A DNA stretch of 8,192 bases from Eubacterium sp. Lineage in GTDB: Bacteria; Bacillota; Clostridia; Lachnospirales; Lachnospiraceae. Where the stretch lies: contig JAJGAH010000094.1 in NCBI GenBank assembly GCA_020844525.1, forward strand, positions 1-8,192, written 5' to 3'. Below the pieces are notes generated by a model. The model searched no databases and was not told the DNA's origin. It was given only the letters and a program-made list of their open reading frames with translations. Of the stretch, positions 1 to 5,218 are shown piece by piece; position 1 is the stretch's first letter; each line of letters opens with the position of its first letter. A program made the translations under genes and the position numbers.

Positions 1-161
1 AAGAGCTCAATCTGCCCGTTTTTACAGGTCATGCCGAAGTTCAGCGGGAGAATATAGGGAAAGCCGTCCTCGTCATTCAGGGCAATCCGGCAGACGTCAC
101 ACTTCCGCATCACGTCAAGGATATCCTCAAGGTCTGTCAGTTCTCTGTCACTGCGCCGCAT
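1..161 (-). CDS. Pyridoxamine 5'-phosphate oxidase-fold (NimA-like) flavoprotein, N-terminal part, runs off the left edge
   Basis: The minus strand reads MRRSDRELTDLEDILDVM, then a stretch containing CRIALNDEDGFPYILPLNFG, for 53 codons up to the window edge. The segment 'CxxCRIAxNDxxGxPYxxPLNFG' is characteristic of the small split-barrel flavin-binding family (PNPOx-like, related to 5-nitroimidazole resistance protein NimA), whose members are usually about 150-165 residues. These are cytoplasmic FMN-binding proteins; the substrate cannot be told from the sequence. I chose the ATG at 161 because a GGAGG at 174-170 lies 8 nt upstream. An in-frame ATG at 167 is only 2 nt from that site and is unlikely. 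The gene is led by a long 5' region with an extended -10 promoter and four tandem repeats (separate entries), suggesting dedicated transcriptional control. The C-terminal two-thirds lie outside the window, so the flavin-binding residues cannot be checked. Confidence 0.82.
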   Translation of the reverse strand, partial: MRRSDRELTDLEDILDVMRKCDVCRIALNDEDGFPYILPLNFGMTCKNGQIEL

Positions 162-256
162 ATTCATTTCCTCCGTCGGTAAAAAACTTATTCTGATCTG
201 CTTCGTACTTCCCGGTCATTCTGCAGCCGGATATTTCATCGCGATCACTTAAAAGC

Positions 257-287
257 AGTATATCACGCCAGTCGTCACTTTTACTAA
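257..287 (-). promoter_or_regulatory. Probable extended -10 promoter for the minus-strand flavoprotein gene
   Basis: On the minus strand TGaTATACT (265 to 257) matches an extended -10 element, with a poor -35 around 287-282 (TTAGTA). The start codon at 161 is about 90 nt downstream, giving a long leader. The first of the tandem 15-bp repeats covers the -35 region, so whatever binds the repeats should affect this promoter. This is a motif call by eye only. Confidence 0.45.
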
Positions 288-338
288 ATTACGTTTTACT
301 AAAACGTGATTTAATAAAACATATTTTAGCAAGACCTA
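279..338. repeat. Four tandem imperfect 15-bp repeats, likely operator array
   Basis: Four units start at 279, 294, 309 and 324, exactly 15 bp apart: TTTTACTAAATTACG, TTTTACTAAAACGTG, ATTTAATAAAACATA and TTTTAGCAAGACCTA. Each carries a near-palindromic TTTTACTAAA-like core, and 291-307 (ACGTTTTACTAAAACGT) is a perfect 17-bp palindrome around a central C. The array sits just upstream of, and into the -35 of, the minus-strand promoter. Evenly phased copies of a dyad are typical of cooperative binding by a dimeric regulator. The regulator is not identifiable here. Confidence 0.6.
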
Positions 339-350
339 CTGTCATTGTCA

Positions 351-370
351 CACAAGCTGTCACAAGCTAT
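351..370. repeat. Two tandem 10-bp repeats
   Basis: CACAAGCTGT (351-360) is directly followed by CACAAGCTAT (361-370), a 9 of 10 match. It lies between the operator-like array and the plus-strand promoter. It may be part of the same control region or a simple duplication; nothing else supports a function. Confidence 0.4.
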
Positions 371-390
371 CTGCTGTTCTCTCCGCTTCC

Positions 391-419
391 GAATTCCCGC
401 TTCCGGCTCGTGGTATAAT
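391..419 (+). promoter_or_regulatory. Probable extended -10 promoter reading into the hydrolase fragment
   Basis: TGgTATAAT at 411-419 is a perfect extended -10. No good -35 is visible at the expected spacing (the hexamer at 391-396 is GAATTC). The start codon of the next ORF is at 456. The promoter could belong to the intact ancestor of the fragment or have been brought next to it by the deletion. Confidence 0.5.
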
Positions 420-455
420 ACTTAATACCGAAATAACAGAAAGGCATTGAAACCA

Positions 456-770
456 ATGAACACTACCGCCGGCTTCTCCGACTATGTCCGTGCATTTGCC
501 GATATGATTGCAGAGGAGCACAGGGAAAAGGTCGAGGAGCCGGACATTAAGGACGAGGAGCTGCAGAAAATCACGGCAAGGACGTTGATCGTCGCTGGCC
601 AGCACGACATGGTCCGAAAGGAAGAGACGGACCATATTGCCTCCTGCATCAAAGGAGCACGCGAAATCATCGTAAGGTGCGCGACGCATACGAGCTATGT
701 GGTCCACAGCGACAGACTGGCGGAGATGATACTCCGTTTCATAGGAATTCAGCGCTCCGCGGAGAATTAA
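456..770 (+). CDS. C-terminal fragment of an alpha/beta hydrolase (probable gene remnant)
   Basis: The 104-codon product matches only the last part of the alpha/beta hydrolase fold. ITARTLIVAGQHDMV (residues 39-53) is the strand and loop carrying the catalytic acid (Asp51), and ATHTSYVVHS (76-85) carries the catalytic His78, followed by the terminal helix ending RFIG. The N-terminal half, with the oxyanion loop and the GxSxG nucleophile elbow, is absent; related enzymes are about 240-270 residues. No active hydrolase is therefore expected. ATG at 456 is preceded by AGAAAGG at 438-444 (11 nt spacing). A TTG at 447 is in frame but only 2 nt from that site. An extended -10 lies just upstream and two hairpins follow the stop, so it may still be expressed. 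I regard it as a deletion product, though an intact small protein cannot be excluded. Confidence 0.6.
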   Translation: MNTTAGFSDYVRAFADMIAEEHREKVEEPDIKDEELQKITARTLIVAGQHDMVRKEETDHIASCIKGAREIIVRCATHTSYVVHSDRLAEMILRFIGIQRSAEN

Positions 771-781
771 AAAAACAGAGG

Positions 782-823
782 GAGCATTCCCCATCTGAGC
801 GCTGAATGCTCACATTATTTTTC
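782..823 (+). terminator. Weak hairpin downstream of the hydrolase fragment
   Basis: GAGCATTC (782-789) pairs with GAATGCTC (804-811), followed a few bases later by a T-rich stretch. The same 3' arm overlaps GAGCGCTGAAT (797-807), which pairs perfectly with ATTCAGCGCTC (747-757) at the end of the ORF, so two hairpins exclude each other. This may be a terminator with an alternative fold; the loop is long and the call is tentative. Confidence 0.35.
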
Positions 824-868
824 AAAAAGACGGGCGGAACTGAATGTACAGCTCTGCCCGTCCCTTTT
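824..868. terminator. Strong bidirectional intrinsic terminator
   Basis: GACGGGCGGAACT (829-841) pairs with AGCTCTGCCCGTC (850-862), a 13-bp stem with one G-U pair and one mismatch and an 8-nt loop. On the plus strand it is followed by CC and TTTT (865-868). On the minus strand it is followed directly by five T (828-824), the better terminator of the two. The minus orientation suggests that a minus-strand gene once ended here (stop at 891-889). Confidence 0.7.
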
Positions 869-1102
869 CTAAACAGGAGATTTTGCTCTCACCCCTTGAC
901 CGGCGCGATCTCAAAGTCACTGATCTGTCAGAAACGATTCATTGGCCCGATGACAAGCTGTGTTATCTCTCTCGCCATACAATATCGTCATTTTGTATAT
1001 TATCATACATTCCTTGCCACAGTGTTTCGTGCATTTTAAGGATTAATGACGTATAATAAGAGTCACAAGGAGCAAAACTTCACAACAAGGAGGTATTCGT
1101 TT
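869..1102. other. Gene-free stretch between the bidirectional terminator and the lipase-like gene
   Basis: I see no credible plus-strand gene here: the open frames lack ribosome binding sites and read antisense or AT-rich sequence. On the minus strand, 927-889 reads QISDFEIAPVKG then TGA, immediately upstream of the strong minus-strand terminator. It looks like the last codons of a gene whose body is gone, but an in-frame stop at 930-928 and the short length make this weak. The rest holds an AT-rich region and the promoter of the next gene. Confidence 0.4.
1029..1057 (+). promoter_or_regulatory. Probable promoter of the lipase-like hydrolase gene
   Basis: A perfect TATAAT lies at 1052-1057, about 46 nt upstream of the start codon. 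The -35 position is poor (GTGCAT at 1029-1034), so the call relies mainly on the -10 box and the position in the intergenic region. Confidence 0.5.
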
Positions 1103-2020
1103 ATGCTGTTTGAGGATAGTTTTTTATCAGTGAATGGTCGTGACCAGGTGCAGTACTGGATTTATGTCCCTGCGGCGGAGCCGAAGGGCGTCATCCAGCT
1201 CGTCCACGGATTCGGCGAGCACAGCCGCCGGTATCTCCACATGATCGCACATTTCCTGGAGGCAGGCTACATCGTCGCCGCAGACGATCATGTCGGCCAC
1301 GGAAAAACCGCCATGATGAACAACACCTGGGGTGACTGGGGTGACGCGGGCTTTGAGACGATGGTGAAGGATGAGAAGCAGCTGCACGACATTGCGGCCG
1401 CGAAGTTCCCGGCTGTCCCGTATTACATGTTCGGGCACAGCATGGGCTCTGTCATCACACGGCAGTACATGGCGCGCTTCGGCTCTGACCTGAAGGCAGC
1501 CACGATCTGCGGCACGTGCGGCGATTTCCCGACAAAAGAGGGTCGAAGCGCCTGCCAGGCCCTCATCGACGCAGGGAAGGCGAAGGAATCAGATCCCGCT
1601 GCCGCCACAACGATGATGGGATGGATGGTTCAGCGCTGCGGCCAGGTCAAATACGGAAATGAGTGGATCTGCAGCGATGCGCATGTGCAGTATGATCACG
1701 CCTTCGATCCGTTCGATTCATTTGCAAAGCCGACCACGAACCAGGCCCTGCTCTACTTCCTCGAGATGATCGATGACGTCAAGGGAAGCACATGGGCGGA
1801 GAAGGTTCCGAAGGAGCTTCCGATCTACTCCATCGGCGGCGATCAGGACCCGTTCGGCACCTACGCGACCGGTCTCTACCAGTGCTCGAACTGGCTCGCG
1901 GACAGCGGCCACGACATCACGACGAAGGTCTACAGCGGATATCGCCACGAGATCCACAACTACAAGGATATCCAGAACGAGGTTGAGGAAGGGATCATCC
2001 GCTTCTTCGAAGCTCACTAA
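1103..2020 (+). CDS. Alpha/beta hydrolase, monoacylglycerol lipase / lysophospholipase-like (serine hydrolase)
   Basis: The 305-residue protein has the complete triad of the Hydrolase_4 / PldB-like (COG2267) family. HGFGEHSRRY (35-44) is the oxyanion-hole loop, DDHVGHG (61-67) the conserved turn, GHSMGS (111-116) the nucleophile elbow with Ser113, GGDQDPFG (245-252) carries the likely acid Asp249, and GYRHEIHN (279-286) carries His282. The family hydrolyses ester bonds of monoacylglycerols, lysophospholipids or small esters; the exact substrate is not visible. There is no signal peptide or membrane segment, so it should be cytoplasmic. The start is the ATG at 1103, with AAGGAGG at 1087-1093 nine nt upstream. 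A longer in-frame start at 1046 would lie within the promoter and is rejected. The gene is GC-rich with backbone-like codon use, stands alone as a monocistron, and ends at a strong terminator (2041-2077). I see no damage. Confidence 0.9.
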   Translation: MLFEDSFLSVNGRDQVQYWIYVPAAEPKGVIQLVHGFGEHSRRYLHMIAHFLEAGYIVAADDHVGHGKTAMMNNTWGDWGDAGFETMVKDEKQLHDIAAAKFPAVPYYMFGHSMGSVITRQYMARFGSDLKAATICGTCGDFPTKEGRSACQALIDAGKAKESDPAAATTMMGWMVQRCGQVKYGNEWICSDAHVQYDHAFDPFDSFAKPTTNQALLYFLEMIDDVKGSTWAEKVPKELPIYSIGGDQDPFGTYATGLYQCSNWLADSGHDITTKVYSGYRHEIHNYKDIQNEVEEGIIRFFEAH

Positions 2021-2040
2021 GTGCTGACTTGAAAAACAAA

Positions 2041-2077
2041 GTCCCGTGCCGGCAAACGCCGACACGGGGCTTTTATT
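2041..2077 (+). terminator. Intrinsic terminator of the lipase-like gene
   Basis: A 13-bp stem (2041-2053 with 2058-2070; one mismatch, one G-U) closes an AAAC loop and is followed by TTTTATT (2071-2077). It starts 20 nt after the stop codon and marks the right edge of the backbone-like left part. Confidence 0.9.
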
Positions 2078-2116
2078 GATACTTATTTCCTGAATCCGTG
2101 AAGTTGGCCTATTTTA

Positions 2117-2141
2117 TATCGCTCCACGGAATGGAGCGATA
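2117..2141. repeat. Perfect 10-bp hairpin
   Basis: TATCGCTCCA (2117-2126) pairs perfectly with TGGAGCGATA (2132-2141) around the loop CGGAA. It has no U-tract, so it is not a usual terminator. GTGAAGT (2098-2104) and ACTTCAC (2171-2177) flank it and could form an outer helix. It lies at the transition into AT-rich DNA; a mobile-element end is possible but unproven. Confidence 0.5.
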
Positions 2142-2200
2142 AATTCATAGAGAATGCGACAATGAACATGCACTTCACAACTTTAATAATAACTACTTGA

Positions 2201-2260
2201 TGCAAAAACGGCCACGCGCTTTGAAAAAGGGCGCACTTAAAAAAGCCATACTTTTTTGCA
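2201..2260. repeat. Nested imperfect 60-bp palindrome
   Basis: TGCAAAAA (2201-2208) pairs with TTTTTGCA (2253-2260), GGC (2210-2212) with GCC (2245-2247), and GCGC (2216-2219) with GCGC (2231-2234), in nested order. The right end overlaps the first codons of the next small ORF. Such a structure could be a decayed terminator or an element end; I cannot decide. Confidence 0.35.
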
Positions 2261-2513
2261 TACTAAGAAAAAATTGTTTAACTGTTTAAGGACACAATCA
2301 GAATGGGAGAATTTTTTCCTTAAAGTTGATATGAATGCCTGTGGGATGATTGTAAAAGACCTAGATTGGTCTGTTATCATGTCTATTGTTATGGGCTATC
2401 GCTGTGGTAAATTTATAATTCCTGATCTGGATCGGTGCGAGACAGTACAAGATAAAATTGACTGGATTAATACATATAACGACAGCAAACGTAAATTTAA
2501 AATCAGTGATTAG
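2256..2513 (+). CDS. Small unidentified protein, possibly the 5' part of a decayed gene
   Basis: The open frame gives up to 85 residues from a TTG at 2256. No ribosome binding site is visible, and the region upstream is a palindrome, so the true start is uncertain; an in-frame ATG lies at 2330. The product is moderately hydrophobic in the middle (GMIVKDLDWSVIMSIVMGYR), with no recognisable motif, signal peptide or clear transmembrane segment. I do not recognise the family. Base composition is much more AT-rich than the lipase gene upstream, in keeping with acquired DNA. The same frame continues past the TAG at 2511-2513 into another protein-like stretch (RRPERIANMLPD...), so this may be the first half of a longer gene interrupted by a stop. 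Either a short real protein or a fragment is possible. Confidence 0.35.
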   Translation: MHTKKKLFNCLRTQSEWENFFLKVDMNACGMIVKDLDWSVIMSIVMGYRCGKFIIPDLDRCETVQDKIDWINTYNDSKRKFKISD

Positions 2514-2710
2514 AAAAATTCACGGCGTCCTGAAAGAATTGCCAATATGCTTCCTGATATATACCTATCTGAAAAGCTCGAGAGATGGGGGTATTTCTAA
2601 ATACCATAGAAAAGAATGATGCACCTATAGCAGTTTCATAACTTAAAAGATATGATACAGACGTGACATATCGATTTATAAATGCAAATCCATATGAAAA
2701 CGGGAGATAA
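2514..2710 (+). pseudogene. Decayed coding remnant with a frameshift and an in-frame stop
   Basis: Two adjoining frames together read like one protein: RRPERIANMLPDIYLSEKL, then ERWG in the frame of the preceding ORF up to TAA at 2598-2600, and from 2591 in another frame VFLNTIEKNDAPIAVS, stop (TAA 2639-2641), LKRYDTDVTYRFINANPY and ENGR up to TAA 2708-2710. The frame change falls on the run of five G at 2587-2591, consistent with loss of one G. I do not recognise the family. The remnant ends just before the first helix of the structured RNA. Confidence 0.45.
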
Positions 2711-3018
2711 TTGAAGACTGGCGTACGTCCCAATGTGGCTGAAAACTCAGTCAGTGATCGGAAGGTGTTACGCCAGTCTCCTTCTTGAGACTGATGCAAG
2801 TTCGGGTGCACCTGCCGAAACAGGTGGAGTCAAGAAGGTATTGCATCAGCCTCTGGCAGATGACACGCCCAAACCAGTGGCGAGTAGCGAAACCCCTCGC
2901 GTATACGTCCGAAACGAGCTGGAATCCAACGTGTCATCTTATAGCTAGAAGATAACACAGAATGATAAAAAGGTCAAAGGTTGATAAATTAGGGTATGCC
3001 GCAAGGCATACCTTTTTT
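2711..3018 (+). ncRNA. Structured non-coding RNA with an H-type pseudoknot, class unknown
   Basis: The plus strand shows a dense set of complementary segments. Stem 1 is AGACTGGCGTA (2715-2725) with TACGCCAGTCT (2769-2779), enclosing a hairpin 2737-2742/2747-2752 with an AAAC loop. CCTTCTTGA (2780-2788) pairs with TCAAGAAGG (2830-2838), while CTGATGCAA (2791-2799) pairs with TTGCATCAG (2841-2849). These two perfect 9-bp helices interleave as a pseudoknot, with a hairpin CACCTG/CAGGTG (2809-2814/2821-2826) inside. AGATGACACG (2858-2867) pairs with CGTGTCATCT (2930-2939) around smaller stems (2874-2877/2919-2922 and 2880-2884/2896-2900). A perfect terminator follows at 2993-3018. I found no good promoter. 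No reverse transcriptase, TnpB or IscB gene is present. Possibilities are an orphan omega-type RNA (HEARO-like), a cis-regulator, or a new class. Confidence 0.65.
2993..3018 (+). terminator. Perfect intrinsic terminator of the structured RNA
   Basis: GGTATGCC (2993-3000) and GGCATACC (3005-3012) form a perfect 8-bp stem with a GCAA loop, followed by six T (3013-3018). It ends the transcript that would contain the structured RNA and separates it from the recombinase gene. Confidence 0.88.
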
Positions 3019-3132
3019 GATGCAGATTTATGCAAGAATAGAGTTTCAAAACAGATATTTCTACATAGCGCAGGTCATGTCATCGTAGGCAATTTTTTTG
3101 CAACAGCCGGTGAAAAGCTAAATAAAATGTTA
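3019..3132. other. AT-rich spacer between the RNA terminator and the recombinase promoter
   Basis: I see no gene here. A 79-codon open frame covers 2962-3201, but it has no ribosome binding site and runs through the terminator stem. The stretch contains poly-T and poly-A tracts and no clear repeat. Confidence 0.4.
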
Positions 3133-3227
3133 TATAATAGACGTAACGGTTATATATACATTATTTCCGTGTGTATTAGAGATGGTACAGAAGCAAAATA
3201 ACGTTACAAAATAAACGGTCGTCTATT
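3133..3227 (+). promoter_or_regulatory. Recombinase promoter region with short inverted and direct repeats (candidate recombination or operator site)
   Basis: TATAAT at 3133-3138 is a likely -10; no convincing -35 is seen. Around it, AATAGACG (3136-3143) is the exact inverse of CGTCTATT (3220-3227), GTAACG (3143-3148) of CGTTAC (3202-3207), and AACGGT recurs directly at 3145-3150 and 3214-3219. Clustered short repeats next to a serine recombinase gene are the usual form of its binding and crossover sites, but function is inferred only from position. Confidence 0.4.
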
Positions 3228-3250
3228 TTATAACTATTTTGGAGGCGTTT

Positions 3251-3955
3251 ATGAATCTTACCTACGGATATTGTCGAATCTCAACAGCAAAACAGAACAT
3301 AGACAGACAGGAACGGAATATCCTCCGAGCATATCCGAACGCAAAGATCATCCGGGAGGTCTATACAGGAACGACAACGGACCGTCCGGAATTCGATAAG
3401 CTGCTGAAGCGGATCCGGCCCGGCGATACCATTATCTTTGATTCTGTGTCCCGTATGTCCAGGAATGCGGAAGAAGGGTATGAGCTGTACGAGAAGCTTT
3501 ACAATGAAGATGTCAATCTGATCTTCCTGAAAGAGCCGACGATCAATACCGATACATATCGGCAGGCATTGAGGACAGCAGTTCCGATGACCGGAACAGC
3601 TGTAGACAAGATCCTTTCCGGCGTGAACGAATTCCTGAAGGAGCTGGAGAAGAATCAAATCCGTGTTGCGTTTGACCAGGCACAGAAGGAGATTGATGAT
3701 CTGCACCAGAGAACCCGGGAGGGCATTGAGACTGCCCGTAGGAACGGGAAACAGATCGGAAGGCCCATTGGTGCAACCGTAACGGTGAAAAAGGCTGCCA
3801 AGATCAAAGATCAGATCCGCAAGTACTCTAAGGATTTTGACGGCACGCTGAAAGATACGGAAGTTATGAAACTGATTGGCAATGTGTCAAGAGTGACGTA
3901 CTATAAATATAAAAAGGAACTTCGCAACTATATTGAAACGACGAAGGCGAGTTAA
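3251..3955 (+). CDS. Serine recombinase (resolvase/invertase family)
   Basis: The 234-residue protein opens with TYGYCRISTAKQNIDRQ (4-20), the resolvase/invertase catalytic signature with nucleophile Ser11 and Arg9. TTTDRPEFDKLL (41-52) and GDTIIFDSVSRMSRN (58-72) follow, with the conserved Arg68 and Arg71. TREGIETARRNGKQIGRPIG (155-174) is the arm before the DNA-binding part, and a helix-turn-helix lies at about 200-225. Such enzymes cut both strands with a 5'-phosphoserine bond and invert, resolve or integrate DNA. Its size fits the small recombinases, not the about 500-residue large integrases, although residues 96-150 are longer than in Tn3-type resolvases. ATG 3251 follows GGAGG (3241-3245) at 5 nt. 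Inverted repeats in the leader may be its sites. It probably drove gain or rearrangement of this island, alone or as part of a lost element. No damage is visible. Confidence 0.9.
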   Translation: MNLTYGYCRISTAKQNIDRQERNILRAYPNAKIIREVYTGTTTDRPEFDKLLKRIRPGDTIIFDSVSRMSRNAEEGYELYEKLYNEDVNLIFLKEPTINTDTYRQALRTAVPMTGTAVDKILSGVNEFLKELEKNQIRVAFDQAQKEIDDLHQRTREGIETARRNGKQIGRPIGATVTVKKAAKIKDQIRKYSKDFDGTLKDTEVMKLIGNVSRVTYYKYKKELRNYIETTKAS

Positions 3956-4012
3956 TCCTAAGAGAGAATATTGTGTGCCGGCAGTAAGGCCATACACAGA
4001 ACGGAGCATATT

Positions 4013-5218
4013 ATGACAGATGCAGAGCAGCGCGAAGCCGCAAGACAATTTGTAAATAGATGGAGAAATGGTGGCGATGAAAAACAGGATTGTCATTCCT
4101 ACTGGATCCAGCTTCTCCAAAATGTTCTCGGTGTAAATGATGTTACTGACTATATCCAATTTGAAAAACCAGTGAAATTGCCGGAAGGTGATGGAAAAAT
4201 CCATACCAGATACATAGACGGATATATTCCAGCCGTAAAAGCCCTGATCGAGCAAAAAGGGTCTGTGCATCCTCTTGATGAGAAAGAGCATCAGTCTGGC
4301 GGAGAAATGCTGACGCCATATGAACAGTCTAAGCGTTATAATGACAATCTCCCTTTGTCAGAGAAGGCCAGATGGATTGTCACTTGTAATTTCCTGCATA
4401 TCTGGATTTATGATATGGAAGCATCTGTCCCCGAACCAACCAAGGTTGACTTGCTTGATTTGCAGACCAAATATGCTCTTCTTGATTTTTTGGTGAAAAA
4501 GGATGTTAAAGAGATCTCACATGAGATGGAGATTTCTATAAAGGCCGGAGATATCGTAGGCAAGCTATATGATACATTAATCAAGCAATATAAAGATCCT
4601 ACGAATGAACATTCTTTAAAAAGTCTGAATGCATTGTGCGTACGTCTTGTTTTTTGCCTGTATGCGGAAGATGCCGGAATCTTTGGCGCACGGGCGATGT
4701 TCCATGATTATCTCCAGAGCTTCCGGACCGAGAGAATGAGAAATGCGTTAATTGATCTATTCCGCGTACTGGATCAAAAGCCGGAGGATAGAGATCCCTA
4801 TCTTGAGCCGGAGCTTGCTGCATTTCCATATGTCAACGGTGGTCTTTTCAGAGATGAAAACATTGAAATTCCAATGTTTACGGATGAGATCCGCGAACTA
4901 CTTCTCAGAGAAGCAAGCGAGAACTTCGACTGGTCTGACATCAGCCCGACCATCTTCGGGGCGGTATTTGAATCAACGCTGAATCCGGAAACACGCCGCT
5001 CCGGTGGAATGCATTACACCTCCATTGAGAATATTCACAAGGTGATAGATCCTTTATTTTTGGATGATCTAAAGAAAGAACTGTCCGACATAGAACAGAT
5101 GACCGTTACCAGAACCAGAAAGCAGCATTTGGAAAATTTCCAGAAGAAGCTTGTGTCTCTCGAATTTTTGGAAAATAAGACTGCGTATTTAATACAATTT
5201 AAGGAAGCCTGTGCGTAG
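4013..5218 (+). CDS. Truncated MmeI/YeeA-like type IIG restriction-modification protein (nuclease and spacer part only)
   Basis: The 401 codons match the N-terminal part of single-chain restriction-modification enzymes of the MmeI/YeeA type (usually about 900 residues). An N-terminal nuclease region carries RYIDGYIP...ALIEQKG, giving Asp69 with Glu80-x-Lys82, very close to the D-x9-ExK of MmeI. A helical spacer follows with VRLVFCLYAEDAGIF (about 215-229) and FPYVNGGLF (near 275-283), then FGAVFESTLNP and GGMHYTS just before the methyltransferase domain. There the family continues to motif I, DPACGSGNF, but here the text after SLEFL changes to ENKTAYLIQFKEACA and stops. SAM-binding motif I, the NPPY motif and the target-recognition domain are all missing, so it should be unable to modify DNA. 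ATG 4013 follows GGAG (4003-4006), 57 nt after the recombinase stop, probably in one transcript. Most likely a decaying gene. Confidence 0.75.
   Translation: MTDAEQREAARQFVNRWRNGGDEKQDCHSYWIQLLQNVLGVNDVTDYIQFEKPVKLPEGDGKIHTRYIDGYIPAVKALIEQKGSVHPLDEKEHQSGGEMLTPYEQSKRYNDNLPLSEKARWIVTCNFLHIWIYDMEASVPEPTKVDLLDLQTKYALLDFLVKKDVKEISHEMEISIKAGDIVGKLYDTLIKQYKDPTNEHSLKSLNALCVRLVFCLYAEDAGIFGARAMFHDYLQSFRTERMRNALIDLFRVLDQKPEDRDPYLEPELAAFPYVNGGLFRDENIEIPMFTDEIRELLLREASENFDWSDISPTIFGAVFESTLNPETRRSGGMHYTSIENIHKVIDPLFLDDLKKELSDIEQMTVTRTRKQHLENFQKKLVSLEFLENKTAYLIQFKEACA

Noticed and set aside
391..419. Similarity to a cloning-vector lac promoter (CTTCCGGCTCGT near a GAATTC)
   Set aside because: The match is about 12 nt only, with no further vector or lac sequence around it, so chance is the better explanation.
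360..794. 144-codon minus-strand open frame opposite the hydrolase fragment
   Set aside because: The plus-strand frame shows clear alpha/beta hydrolase motifs; the minus frame has no ribosome binding site and no recognisable features.
2711..3018. Retron or group II intron
   Set aside because: No reverse transcriptase is nearby, no domain V-like hairpin or GUGYG start is recognisable, and the short likeness of AGATAACACAGA to group II intron leaders is too small to count.
2962..3201. 79-codon open frame between the RNA and the recombinase
   Set aside because: It has no ribosome binding site and runs through the stem and U-tract of the perfect terminator.
3251..3955. IS607-type transposase with omega RNA and TnpB
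   Set aside because: The recombinase has its catalytic domain first and DNA-binding helices last, the reverse of IS607 TnpA, and no TnpB reading frame is present.
3972..3999. Hairpin TGTGT-GCC / GGC-TACACA between the recombinase and the restriction-modification gene
   Set aside because: The stem is short and interrupted with no U-tract; not enough for a terminator or attenuator call.
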